Assembly: GCA_017941035.1 (NCBI GenBank)
Contig: JAGAXG010000007.1
Location: 17,484 to 81,483 of the forward strand
Direction: 5' to 3'
DNA: 64,000 nucleotides
Origin: a bacterium
GTDB taxonomy: Bacteria; Cyanobacteriota; Vampirovibrionia; Gastranaerophilales; Gastranaerophilaceae
Below the pieces are notes generated by a model. The model was not told where the DNA came from and made no database searches. It saw only the letters and a program-made list of their open reading frames with translations. Positions 48,717-57,462 of this stretch are shown here, in pieces. The stretch's first letter is position 1, and every line of letters starts with the position of its first letter. The translations under genes were made by a program, and so were the position numbers.

Positions 48717-49736
48717 AAGAGACTTGATATAAACATCTTCAACAAGAACAACCGCAAGAGCTGCAATTGCAGGTGCAAATAGGACACCTACTACTCCCAT
48801 ATACTTTGCGGCAATAAACAAAAATAAATAAATTATCAGCGGATGTAAATTTAGCAGTTTACCAAAAACGTACGGTCTAATAAAATTGTTTTGGATTATT
48901 TGAGAAGTGAAAAAAACTATAGTTGTTAAAATCATCATAATAGGATCATATTTATAAACAGCTATTAAACATATTACAAATGCTGTAGCAGGACCTGCTA
49001 CAGGAATGATTTCAAAAACAGTTGAAATTAAACCTAATAACAAAGCATAATTAACTCTTAACAGTAACAAACCAAGAGTTATCATTATACCAACACTAGC
49101 CATTGTAACAATTTGAGCTATTACATAACCGCCTATTTTCACAAAAATATTATCATAAATTTCAGAAGTCCGACTTCTCATTTGAACAGGGAAAAGCCTT
49201 AGTATAGATTTTTTTACAGTATCTTTATCTACCATAAAATAATAAATTACAAGTAAGGAAATTAATAGATAAACAAAACCTGAACCTACATTCTTTCCTA
49301 AACTAATTGTTTCGCTAAAAATTTTAGAAGAAACAGTGGAAGCGGATGAAATAATTCCACCAGCATCAAAATTCGAAATATTTACTCTTTTAAAAATAGG
49401 ATTTGTATGTAGAAAATCTTTTAAAGATTCAATATATTGAGGGATATTATCAGCAAATATTTTTATTTCATTTCCCCCGATTACAATTATAGGAATAAAA
49501 AAGGCTAATACACATAATATACTTCCTCCCAAAACTATAGCAGAGGCCTTACTCCTTCCAAATTTAGGTTCAAGCTTTTGTACAAGCGGATCCATAGAAC
49601 AAGATAGAACAAATGATGCAAAAAACATTATAGCAATATCACCAATTTTTGAAATAATCGCAATAAATATTACTAATGCGACAAAAAATATTATATTCTT
49701 TACATTCATATATTTAGGAAAAACATTTTCAAACAT
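48705..49736 (-). CDS. AI-2E/PerM-family membrane transporter
   Basis: This 343-residue protein has about eight helices. It shows the AI-2E family pattern: a leading helix pair, MDPLVQKLEPKFGRSKASAI, a periplasmic amphipathic region (~100-160), and FEIIPVAGPATAF near residue 240. Family members export autoinducer-2, sodium ions or other small molecules; the substrate is not predictable. It follows the APC permease by two bases and is the last gene of the glyQ operon. The ribosome-binding site is weak (AGAGAAG). Confidence 0.85.
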   Translation of the reverse strand: MFENVFPKYMNVKNIIFFVALVIFIAIISKIGDIAIMFFASFVLSCSMDPLVQKLEPKFGRSKASAIVLGGSILCVLAFFIPIIVIGGNEIKIFADNIPQYIESLKDFLHTNPIFKRVNISNFDAGGIISSASTVSSKIFSETISLGKNVGSGFVYLLISLLVIYYFMVDKDTVKKSILRLFPVQMRSRTSEIYDNIFVKIGGYVIAQIVTMASVGIMITLGLLLLRVNYALLLGLISTVFEIIPVAGPATAFVICLIAVYKYDPIMMILTTIVFFTSQIIQNNFIRPYVFGKLLNLHPLIIYLFLFIAAKYMGVVGVLFAPAIAALAVVLVEDVYIKSLENK

Positions 49737-49738
49737 TA

Positions 49739-51280
49739 TTAACTTCTCTTTTTTTCTCCAATTCTTTTTTGATTATAACCATAGAATATATAAATTAACA
49801 CCCCGACAACAAGCCATATTACAAAATAACTTGATGATGTTTTTAATGTATTTAAAGAGAAAAATATTAATACCAAACAAATTAATATACCTAACAGAGG
49901 TACAACAGGGCAGAATGGAACTTTGAATGGTCTGTTATTATCAGGATTAGTTCTCCTTAATATCAATACCGCCAAACAAATAATAACAAATGAAGTAAAT
50001 GTCCCGTAATTACACAAATCTGCAGAGATCTTCAAATCCATGAACAATCCGCAGACAATAACTGCAAAACCGGAAATCAAAGTCATTATGTGCGGAGTTC
50101 TAAATTTTTTATGTATTGCTCTCCAAGATCTTGGCAAAAATCTATCACGGCTAATAGCATAAAGTATTCTCGTTGTTCCTAACTGATACACAAGCAGTAC
50201 AGTTGTTAAAGCGCACAAAGCACCTATTGAGATTAAACCTGCAAACCAATCTTTACCTACAAAACTCATTGCATGAGCCAAAGGCGCGGTTATATCAATC
50301 ATATCAATTGGAACAATTCCCGTTAAAACAAGAGCTACACAAATATATAAAATTGTACAAATAACAAGAGTTCCCAAAATTGCTACCGGTAAATCTCTTT
50401 GAGGTTTTTCGGTTTCTTCTGCCGCAGTTGAAATCGCATCAAATCCTATATAGGCAAAGAATATTGTAAAAGTTCCCATCAAAATTCCCTGCATAGGCTC
50501 TGTAGGCAAAAAAGGAGTCCAATTTTCAGGTTTTACATAATGAGAACCGATAATTATGAACGATAGAATCATAAACATATTTACGCCAACCATTATACTT
50601 GCGACCCTTGTAGATTCTTTAACCCCTTTAATAAGCAAAAGAGTCAAAACAACTACAATGATAACAGCAGGTAAATTAACAGCTACAGGGATTTTATCAA
50701 ACAAAAACGGGACTTTATCATGAATATCCCAACCGTACTTGTCACACATAGAATATATTGCCCTGTAATCATATCGGAGCCATATCGGGATATTTAAAAT
50801 AAAATCAGGTAAACACCCTTTAAAACCTTTCAAAAATTGCATAAAATAACCTGACCATGCACTAGCAACGGTAATATTACCAATTGCATATTCAAGCATT
50901 AAAATCCATCCGACCATCCAGGCCATAAATTCGCCCATAGTAGCATAAGTATAAGTGTAAGCACTACCTGCCACAGGTACCATTGATGCGATCTCAGAAT
51001 AACATAAAGCAGGAACAACACAAGCAACAGCCGCAAGAATCATCGATATAACAATAGCATGACCTGCACCTACACTCTCGGCATTACCGGTAATCGCTGC
51101 ACCAATTATCGCAAAAATTCCTGTACCAACTACTGCTCCTATACCAATAATTATAAGGTCAAAAACATTTAGTGTTTTCTTTAATTCAGAACTTTTGCTT
51201 GTCGCAATAAGTTCATCTAAACTTCTTTTTTTGAATATATTTCGACCAATATCTTTAAAGTTCATTTTCTGAATTTCCAT
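49739..51280 (-). CDS. APC-family amino acid permease (second of a tandem pair)
   Basis: This 513-residue protein has about 12-14 helices and starts with the CAT/YfnA-like pattern FDLIIIGIGAVVGTGIFAIIG. It also shows SEIASMVPVAGSAYTYTYATMGEF and AFIGFDAISTAAEE-type motifs. It imports cationic or other amino acids by proton symport; the substrate is unknown. It overlaps the preceding permease by 26 bases and is clearly a tandem duplicate of it. The ATG at 51280 lacks a good ribosome-binding site; an in-frame ATG 15 bases on is possible. Confidence 0.88.
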   Translation of the reverse strand: MEIQKMNFKDIGRNIFKKRSLDELIATSKSSELKKTLNVFDLIIIGIGAVVGTGIFAIIGAAITGNAESVGAGHAIVISMILAAVACVVPALCYSEIASMVPVAGSAYTYTYATMGEFMAWMVGWILMLEYAIGNITVASAWSGYFMQFLKGFKGCLPDFILNIPIWLRYDYRAIYSMCDKYGWDIHDKVPFLFDKIPVAVNLPAVIIVVVLTLLLIKGVKESTRVASIMVGVNMFMILSFIIIGSHYVKPENWTPFLPTEPMQGILMGTFTIFFAYIGFDAISTAAEETEKPQRDLPVAILGTLVICTILYICVALVLTGIVPIDMIDITAPLAHAMSFVGKDWFAGLISIGALCALTTVLLVYQLGTTRILYAISRDRFLPRSWRAIHKKFRTPHIMTLISGFAVIVCGLFMDLKISADLCNYGTFTSFVIICLAVLILRRTNPDNNRPFKVPFCPVVPLLGILICLVLIFFSLNTLKTSSSYFVIWLVVGVLIYIFYGYNQKRIGEKKRS

Positions 51281-52844
51281 GAATTAAATTTCTGTGAATT
51301 TTATTTTCGTTATCTCTGTTTCTGATAAAGCCATACAGAATATAAATTATTGCACCAATTCCAAGCCAAACAGGGAATAATAATGCTGAGCTTCCTGCTT
51401 GCAAAGACTTATAAACCATTAAACCTCCGCAGCATAAAATTCCTAATAATGGTGTAATAGGCGAAAACGGAACTTTGAAAGGTCTTTGCCTATTTGGATC
51501 AGTATGTCTTAAAATCAAAACCGCAACACATACAATAATAAAAGATGTAAATGTTCCATAATTGCAAAGTTCAGCAGCAACATTCAAATTCAAAGTTAAA
51601 ATTCCCACAACAGCTAAAATCCCAACTGTCCAAGTTAAAAGAACAGGAGTTTTAAATACAGGATGAATTTTTTGAAATCTTTGAGAAATAAAATGATCCC
51701 TGCTCATTGCGAACAAAATTCTTGTAGCAGCCATTTCCATTACAAGCAAAACCGAAGTTAAACCTGCTAAAGAACCAATCGAAATCAACCCTGCAGCCCA
51801 GTTTTGTTTAGCTATAGTCATACAATAAGCCATCGGAGCTTTTAAAAAATCTAATGGAACACTACCGCTTGTTTTTATCATACCGGTTAAAACCAAAGCA
51901 ACCAGTACATAAACAATTGTAGTTACAATTAGCGAACCAATAATTCCTATAGGCAAATCTTTTTGAGGATTTTTACATTCTTCTGCTGCAGTTGCAATAG
52001 CATCAAATCCGATATAAGCAAAAAATATTAAAAATGCGCCAGCAAAAATACCTTCAACTCCGTTAGGTGCAAAAGGTGCCCAATTTTCCGGTCTTACATA
52101 AAAAGCTCCTGCAATTACAAAAAGAGCAATTACCGCCATTTTTATAAATACCATCAGCCCAGCCATCTTAGCAGAATCTTTTGTTCCTTTAACAAGTATC
52201 GCCGTCATTAAAAGAACAATAATTATAGCAGGTAAGTTTATACAAATAGGAATTCCCAAAAACATAGGAACATGTATATCAGGATTTTCAGAAACTAATT
52301 TCCCTACGGTAAAGACATCATTAGTAAGCCAAACAGGCGGATTTGACAGCCATGCCGGCAACACATTAGAAAATCCTTGCATAAATTGAACAAAATGATT
52401 TGACCAAGCACACGCTACCGCAATAAATCCTATTGCATACTCAAGCATTAAAACCCAGCCTACCATCCACGCAGCAAATTCACCCAACGTTGCAAAAGTA
52501 TATGTATAAGCGCCTCCTGCGACAGGTATCATTGTCGCAAATTCCGAATAGCACAAAGCCGAAAAAACACATGCAACTGCTGCAATAATCATTGATACAA
52601 TCAAAGCCGGTCCAGCACCTAATGTAGAGCCATCAGCCGCACCTGCAGCAGCAATACCTACCACAGCAAAAATTCCTGACCCTATAATCGCCCCAACACC
52701 TAAAATTATCAAATCCCAAACACCCAGTGTTTTTTCTAAACCGTCAGACTTTGCATCTGCAAGCATCTCATCAGGATTTTTTATTCTTGTTGCATTTTTT
52801 AAAAAGTTTTTGGTAAATGTTACATGATTAAATTTTTCAGCCAT
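51255..52844 (-). CDS. APC-family amino acid permease (first of a tandem pair)
   Basis: This 529-residue paralogue of the next gene has the same core (WDLIILGVGAIIGSGIFAVVG, YSEFATMIPVAGGAYTYTFATLGEFAAWMVGW, FFAYIGFDAIATAAEECKNPQ). The C-terminus differs and is charged. It starts 26 bases after the glyQ stop, so it is probably cotranscribed with glyQ. A function in amino-acid uptake tied to glycyl-tRNA supply is only suggested by position. Confidence 0.9.
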   Translation of the reverse strand: MAEKFNHVTFTKNFLKNATRIKNPDEMLADAKSDGLEKTLGVWDLIILGVGAIIGSGIFAVVGIAAAGAADGSTLGAGPALIVSMIIAAVACVFSALCYSEFATMIPVAGGAYTYTFATLGEFAAWMVGWVLMLEYAIGFIAVACAWSNHFVQFMQGFSNVLPAWLSNPPVWLTNDVFTVGKLVSENPDIHVPMFLGIPICINLPAIIIVLLMTAILVKGTKDSAKMAGLMVFIKMAVIALFVIAGAFYVRPENWAPFAPNGVEGIFAGAFLIFFAYIGFDAIATAAEECKNPQKDLPIGIIGSLIVTTIVYVLVALVLTGMIKTSGSVPLDFLKAPMAYCMTIAKQNWAAGLISIGSLAGLTSVLLVMEMAATRILFAMSRDHFISQRFQKIHPVFKTPVLLTWTVGILAVVGILTLNLNVAAELCNYGTFTSFIIVCVAVLILRHTDPNRQRPFKVPFSPITPLLGILCCGGLMVYKSLQAGSSALLFPVWLGIGAIIYILYGFIRNRDNENKIHRNLIHGNSENEL

Positions 52845-52870
52845 TATTTTTCCTTATTATCTTATTTGCT

Positions 52871-53752
52871 TTAATGCCTATTCTTACACAACGGAAAATC
52901 CATTTCTTTTCTTTGTTCTACATATAATTTTGCAACAGCAGAAGCCATATTCCTTACTCTTCCGATAAAATTATTCCTTTCATCCTTACTAATTACTCCG
53001 CGCGCATCAAGCAAATTAAATGTATGAGAACATTTTAAAACGTAATCGTAAGCCGGAAGAACAAGCTTCGCATTAACACAATTATCCACTTCTTTTTGAT
53101 ACAAATCAAAAGATTTAAACAGATCGTCTGAATTTGAAACTTCAAAATTATACTTAGATTGCTCAACTTCATTTTGATGATAAATATCGCCATATGTTAA
53201 TGTATCATTCCACATTATATCAAAAACCGAAGATTTATTTTGCAAATACATTGCTATACGCTCTAAGCCATAAGTCAATTCCAAAGCTACCGGTTTTATT
53301 TCCAAACCGCCAACTTGCTGAAAATACGTAAATTGAGTAACTTCCATACCATCAAGCCAGACTTCCCAACCAACACCGGCAGCACCTAATGTCGGAGATT
53401 CCCAATTGTCTTCAACGAAACGAACATCGTGCTCTTTCAAATCAATACCCATAGCTTCAAGACTCTTTAAATAAAGCTCTTGAGCATTATCAGGTGAAGG
53501 TTTTAAAATAACTTGAAACTGAAAATAATGTCCCAATCTGTTTGGATTTTCACCATAACGGGCATCTGTCGGACGTCTGCAAGGTTCAATCATTGCTGTT
53601 GACCAAGGTTCAGGCCCTAAAACTCTTAAAAATGTTGCAGGGTTCATTGTTGATGCCCCTTTTTCAATATCATAAGGCTGTTCAATTATACATCCGTAAT
53701 CAGCCCAAAATTTTTGTAAATTTAATACTAATTCTTGAAAATTTAATGCCAT
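52871..53752 (-). CDS. glyQ: Glycyl-tRNA synthetase alpha subunit
   Basis: This protein has 293 residues. It contains [31 protein letters not shown], the class II core [21 protein letters not shown], and [15 protein letters not shown]. It forms the alpha part of the tetrameric bacterial GlyRS that charges tRNA-Gly. The ATG at 53750-53752 is chosen because GGAA precedes it and it matches the family start. A TTG at 53764 would add four residues. The beta subunit gene glyS is not nearby, unlike in most genomes where glyQS are adjacent. Confidence 0.95.
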   Translation of the reverse strand: MALNFQELVLNLQKFWADYGCIIEQPYDIEKGASTMNPATFLRVLGPEPWSTAMIEPCRRPTDARYGENPNRLGHYFQFQVILKPSPDNAQELYLKSLEAMGIDLKEHDVRFVEDNWESPTLGAAGVGWEVWLDGMEVTQFTYFQQVGGLEIKPVALELTYGLERIAMYLQNKSSVFDIMWNDTLTYGDIYHQNEVEQSKYNFEVSNSDDLFKSFDLYQKEVDNCVNAKLVLPAYDYVLKCSHTFNLLDARGVISKDERNNFIGRVRNMASAVAKLYVEQRKEMDFPLCKNRH

Positions 53753-53868
53753 AACATATTCCAATACTGTACTCTATACACTCGTTTCTTTATGCTATTA
53801 CTAAAATAGTACAATTGCAACATTTTTATAATAAATATTAAGTAAGCAAACAGACATTATAATAATTT

Positions 53869-54087
53869 TTATTTAAAAAATTCTACAACCGGGACATTAA
53901 AATATTGTGCAACTTCAATAAGTTTTTTGAGACTTATAAATCTTTCAACACGTTCCACATGACCAATAAATTTAAGATTTACATTCATAATTTCAGATAA
54001 TTTCTCTTGAGAAATATTAGAAGCAAGACGATACTTTCTAATATTCTTACCTATAATTCTATAAGTTTCTTCTTGCAAACTTGACAT
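53869..54087 (-). CDS. XRE-family small DNA-binding regulator
   Basis: This 72-residue protein is almost only a helix-turn-helix domain (NIRKYRLASNISQEKLSEIMNVNLKFIGHVERVERF, roughly residues 15-52), ending VVEFFK. It resembles small Cro/CI-like regulators. It reads away from the RgpF-like gene. The 120-base gap holds a 16-base palindrome and repeated TATAAGCAC boxes that may be its operators. An extended -10 (TGgTATAGT) lies 15 bases before the ATG, with no ribosome-binding site. Confidence 0.85.
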   Translation of the reverse strand: MSSLQEETYRIIGKNIRKYRLASNISQEKLSEIMNVNLKFIGHVERVERFISLKKLIEVAQYFNVPVVEFFK

Positions 54088-54111
54088 TACTATATTTTAC
54101 AAACTATACCA

Positions 54112-54147
54112 TATAAGCACCACTGCTATATAAGCACTGTTATAGCA
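54112..54147. promoter_or_regulatory. Operator-like repeats: TATAAGCAC twice, and TGCTATA/TATAGCA
   Basis: TATAAGCAC occurs at 54112-54120 and 54129-54137, 17 bases apart (a near-two-turn spacing). TGCTATA (54124-54130) and TATAGCA (54141-54147) form an inverted pair overlapping the second box. They sit just upstream of the XRE gene. Confidence 0.45.
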
Positions 54148-54214
54148 TATATTATTGTGATTAAAATCAGAAAAATAGCCATTAGGCTAATTGAAATAAG
54201 AATTCAAATTGTAC

Positions 54215-54230
54215 TATGTTGATCAACATA
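54215..54230. promoter_or_regulatory. 16-base perfect palindrome upstream of the RgpF-like gene
   Basis: TATGTTGATCAACATA is self-complementary over all 16 bases. It ends 14 bases before the preferred TTG start at 54245 and overlaps an alternative ATG (54230). It is well placed for a dimeric repressor such as the adjacent XRE protein. Confidence 0.5.
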
Positions 54231-54244
54231 TGGAGAAAACAAAA

Positions 54245-55156
54245 TTGAAACGAGTAGCTGTATTTGCCCACTATGATAAACACAATAAAATTCAAGATTA
54301 TGTGGTTTTTTATATTAAAAAACTTAAAGAAATTGCTGACAAAGTTATATTTGTTTCAGATAGCAATGTTTCTAAAGAGGAATTATCAAAAATTTCAAAT
54401 TACATAGACTTTTCAATCATTGAACATCACGGAGAATATGATTTTGGTTCATACAAAAGAGGTTATCTATATGCAAAAGATTCGGGTTTTTTGAATGATT
54501 GTGAAGAATTTATAATATGTAATGACAGTTGCTATGGACCTATTCAACCTTTTGATAAGGTTTTTGATAAAATGAAGAATTCGAATGCAGATTTTTGGGG
54601 TATTACAGAAAACTTTGAAGGATTAGAAGAACGCAATGGAGAAATTTTATACTGTGCATTATCCCCTCACATTCAAAGTTATTTTATAGTTTTCCGCAAA
54701 AATGTTTTAAATTCTGAAGTATTTGATACTTTTTTCAAAACAATAGAAAAACAAGAAAATAAATTAAACATTATTTTAAAATATGAAATCGGTCTTTCAA
54801 AATTACTTGTTAATAATGGTTTTAAATATGATGCATACTCAGATTTCAGCAAGCATTTTGCGAATTCTCAAATTTTATTTTATAAAAAACTTATAGAAGA
54901 AAATATTCCATTAGTAAAAACCAGTATTTACAGATACACAGACATTAGAGCAAATATTTTCCCTGACTATAAAATTTTAAATAAGTATACAGATTACGAC
55001 ATAAATTTGATAAAAAAAGATTTAAAATATAATAAAAACGTTAAAGCAAAATTTAGATATCCATTACGCTACTTAAAACATCAAAGACGTAAAGTAATAA
55101 GATTATCAACAAAAAAAAGAGAATTACAACTTTTTGAAAAAATATATAAATTTTAA
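54245..55156 (+). CDS. Rhamnan-synthesis-F-like glycan biosynthesis protein
   Basis: This protein has 303 residues from the TTG at 54245, which has GGAG nine bases before and begins KRVAVFAHYDKHNKI as expected for the family. Longer starts at ATG 54230 or TTG 54209 run over the palindrome. Family motifs include the acidic FIICNDSCYGPIQPFDKVFD segment and the WGITEN...HIQSYFIVFRKNVL core. Relatives (RgpF) act in rhamnose-polysaccharide assembly, probably as glycosyltransferases. The basic C-terminal tail (LKHQRRKVIRLSTKKREL) is extra. It fits with a surface-glycan programme but is alone here. Confidence 0.8.
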   Translation: MKRVAVFAHYDKHNKIQDYVVFYIKKLKEIADKVIFVSDSNVSKEELSKISNYIDFSIIEHHGEYDFGSYKRGYLYAKDSGFLNDCEEFIICNDSCYGPIQPFDKVFDKMKNSNADFWGITENFEGLEERNGEILYCALSPHIQSYFIVFRKNVLNSEVFDTFFKTIEKQENKLNIILKYEIGLSKLLVNNGFKYDAYSDFSKHFANSQILFYKKLIEENIPLVKTSIYRYTDIRANIFPDYKILNKYTDYDINLIKKDLKYNKNVKAKFRYPLRYLKHQRRKVIRLSTKKRELQLFEKIYKF

Positions 55157-55207
55157 TTTTAAATAATATATATCTGTGATAAACTTTTATTATCAGAGGT
55201 TATATTT

Positions 55208-55726
55208 ATGGCAGATAAAATTATAATATTTTCGGGGAAACAATATTCAGGCAAAGATACCGCAGCAGGGATAATGCTTTCTAAAATGAAAGATTTTCAT
55301 CGTTGCGCAATGGGAGATATTATTAAATTAACCTATGGAAAGCAAAAAGGGTTAACTTACGAAGAAATTGAAAAGAACAAACCCTTATATCGCCAAGATT
55401 TAATTGATTTGGGGAATTGGGGACGAGCACAAGATCCTGACTATTGGTTAAAAAAAATTCTTGAACAAGATGGAAATATAATAGTTACTGATGTAAGAGT
55501 TCCACACGAATACGAAGTTTTTAAAAATGCCGGAGCTATTACCATTAGAGTAGAAGCATCAAGAGAAGTTCGTCTTGAAAGAGGAGGAAGCCTGACAGGT
55601 GAAGATGATATAACAGAAATCGGATTAGATAATATAAAAAATTGGGATTTTTTAATAGAAAACAATTCTGATTATGAAGAATTAGAAAAGAATGTCCAAA
55701 ATATAATTAACAAATTGAATTTATAA
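55208..55726 (+). CDS. P-loop nucleotide/nucleoside-monophosphate kinase-like protein
   Basis: This 172-residue protein has Walker A SGKQYSGKDT (residues 9-18), an adjacent RCAMGDIIK substrate segment, and an IIVTDVRVPHEYEVF Walker-B-like strand. A lid arginine follows in RVEASREVRLERGG. It resembles deoxynucleoside-monophosphate kinases of phage T4 type and eukaryotic phosphomevalonate kinases; I favour a dNMP kinase. AGAGG lies eight bases before the ATG. A CTGTGATAA/TTATCAGAG hairpin (one mismatch) sits just upstream, ending at the SD. Confidence 0.68.
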   Translation: MADKIIIFSGKQYSGKDTAAGIMLSKMKDFHRCAMGDIIKLTYGKQKGLTYEEIEKNKPLYRQDLIDLGNWGRAQDPDYWLKKILEQDGNIIVTDVRVPHEYEVFKNAGAITIRVEASREVRLERGGSLTGEDDITEIGLDNIKNWDFLIENNSDYEELEKNVQNIINKLNL

Positions 55727-55728
55727 AT

Positions 55729-55995
55729 TTACGGGCACAAATTTTCCCAATCCGGTTCTTCTTCATACTCATCCGGTTCAATAATTTTTTCATTATTTTC
55801 GAGCATTACCATTAAGGAAAGGCGAAGCTGTTTTTTATAATTCTCACGGGCACGAGTGAGAGTTTTAGCACAAAAAGTAAAACTGGGTATTTCCTTTATT
55901 TCAATATAATAATAGGGATTTCCCTCAAAATCCAAATCTTGTCCTTCAATTAATGTCCAATTTAAATTTAAATAATAATCTAAGTTTTTTTCCAT
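55729..55995 (-). CDS. HicB-like small protein, possibly orphan antitoxin
   Basis: This 88-residue protein has a RNase-H-like fold pattern: YYIEIKEIPSFTFCAKTLTRARENYKKQLRLSL and IIEPDEYEEEP. This resembles HicB antitoxins, in which a short beta sheet is followed by an amphipathic helix. The usual C-terminal DNA-binding domain is absent, replaced by an acidic tail. No HicA-like toxin (a ~60-residue basic protein) is found next to it. It begins seven bases after the GerMN gene stop with no ribosome-binding site, so it may be coupled. The assignment is tentative. Confidence 0.5.
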   Translation of the reverse strand: MEKNLDYYLNLNWTLIEGQDLDFEGNPYYYIEIKEIPSFTFCAKTLTRARENYKKQLRLSLMVMLENNEKIIEPDEYEEEPDWENLCP

Positions 55996-56002
55996 TTTAC
56001 AA

Positions 56003-56602
56003 TTAGTTTTCTAAAGATGAATTGCTAAGCGGTTGAGAAATCATTATACCTTCACCGCCGACAACATCAGCTTTTTGCCCGTCAATATACAAATAAACAG
56101 GCAACGATGTATTCTGCTTTACGGTTTTAATTAACTGATAAAGTCTTTTATATAAGCTATCAGCTCCACCTCCGTTTACATAAGCAGAATTCATATTAAT
56201 TATAACTTTATCAGATTGTTCTGAAATATTTATAACACTGGATTCCGTAGGTATTTCAGAGTAAACTCCTCTTTGTCTTTCTTCAGGTTTTGGACCGTTC
56301 ACAAGCGAATATACGGCAAACCTTATTTTTGAACCGTCTATATCAGCACTATAAGGACGTTTTACAGCTTTATATACTTCTTCATTAGCTCCGTTTTTAC
56401 CTATAAAAAATATATTTACATATTCTTTTGCTTTAACTTCCGGTTTATCAGCCTGAACTTCTTCAACAACTCTTTGAGAAACTTCTATATCATCAGGTTT
56501 AACTTCAGGCTTAGGCATCAAAACATTGCATGCTACAAGCCCAATTACTGTTGCCATACAAATACCAATAAATATTAAAAGTAATTTTTGATTTTTATTC
56601 AT
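56003..56602 (-). CDS. GerMN-domain lipoprotein-like protein
   Basis: This 199-residue protein has an N-terminal hydrophobic segment ending LVAC, a plausible lipobox (Cys at about residue 25), then an acidic linker. A GerMN domain follows from about residue 60 (EYVNIFFIGKNG, RFAVYSLVNGPKPEE, YIDGQKADVV). GerMN occurs in spore-germination proteins but also in non-sporulating bacteria, as probably here. AAAGG lies upstream of the ATG. It is in the tail of the translation operon between an LmeA-like and a HicB-like gene. The function is unknown. Confidence 0.78.
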   Translation of the reverse strand: MNKNQKLLLIFIGICMATVIGLVACNVLMPKPEVKPDDIEVSQRVVEEVQADKPEVKAKEYVNIFFIGKNGANEEVYKAVKRPYSADIDGSKIRFAVYSLVNGPKPEERQRGVYSEIPTESSVINISEQSDKVIINMNSAYVNGGGADSLYKRLYQLIKTVKQNTSLPVYLYIDGQKADVVGGEGIMISQPLSNSSLEN

Positions 56603-56616
56603 ATATAAACACCTTT

Positions 56617-57462
56617 TTAATCTTTTTGAACTACTATTATGCCATCAGTTGTAATAACATTATTTTTAATTGCGATATTTTTAATATAAACCTTCGCATC
56701 TTTATTATCAAAAATATAAACCGAAAAATCAAGAGGATTTAAATAATTCATAATAAAATCTATTTTTTTTAAATCGAGTTTAAAAGAGCTTGATGTCAGA
56801 CGAGTATTTTCGAAATCGATCTTACCGTTTTTAACATTTATATCAGCAGTGATTTCAATCTTTTTTTCTTTTACAAAAGGAATCGCTATATTTACTACAT
56901 AATAAAACTTATTTCCACGAATAGAAACACTTGTAGAAGAAACTCTTATACCTCCGAATCCTAGTTTGTTAACATCATTAATTACTTTTTGGTATCTATC
57001 TGATTTCATAGAATTGTTAATATCATCAGCGGTCATTTTTATATCAAATGACATTGGTAAATCTTCTTTAAATTTTAAATCACCTTTTTTATCATACTCG
57101 ACATAATTAAATTCACAAAGAGTTTTTAATTCAAAATATGATAAATAAATTCCTTCAATATTAACATTTTCACCACTTATGGTCATGGATTTAAAAATAC
57201 CTCTTTTTAAATCTCTTGCGCTATAAGAATCTATATTAACTTTTAAATTTTTATCACTTTGAACAACTTTTGAAATTGATTTCTTTAGAATACTTTCTCC
57301 AATTTTTGTACCAATAAAATTAAGCCCCGAAACTTTACTTACAAAAGTTCTTAATCCGTTATTCAAATCATGAGGTTCAACACAAGTATATTCACAATTC
57401 GCGCCAAAAGCGCTCACTGATACAAATAACATTCCAACTATAAGCAAAAACTTTTTAATCAT
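56617..57462 (-). CDS. Exported LmeA/DUF2993-like lipid-binding protein
   Basis: This 281-residue protein has a signal peptide (KKFLLIVGMLFVSVSAFGA). It then has a beta-rich domain with the LmeA-type pattern: INIDSYSARDLKRGIFKSMTISG, a long DINNSMKSDRYQKVINDV helix, and VSSTSVSIRGNKFYYVVNIAIP. LmeA-like proteins bind lipids and support envelope glycolipid assembly. Cysteines after the signal (CEYTC) may form a disulfide. The start overlaps truB by eight bases. The family call is moderate and the ligand unknown. Confidence 0.6.
   Translation of the reverse strand: MIKKFLLIVGMLFVSVSAFGANCEYTCVEPHDLNNGLRTFVSKVSGLNFIGTKIGESILKKSISKVVQSDKNLKVNIDSYSARDLKRGIFKSMTISGENVNIEGIYLSYFELKTLCEFNYVEYDKKGDLKFKEDLPMSFDIKMTADDINNSMKSDRYQKVINDVNKLGFGGIRVSSTSVSIRGNKFYYVVNIAIPFVKEKKIEITADINVKNGKIDFENTRLTSSSFKLDLKKIDFIMNYLNPLDFSVYIFDNKDAKVYIKNIAIKNNVITTDGIIVVQKD

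Noticed and set aside
56003..56602. Spore-germination system suggested by the GerMN domain
   Set aside because: No other sporulation gene is present, and GerMN domains occur in non-sporulating bacteria.
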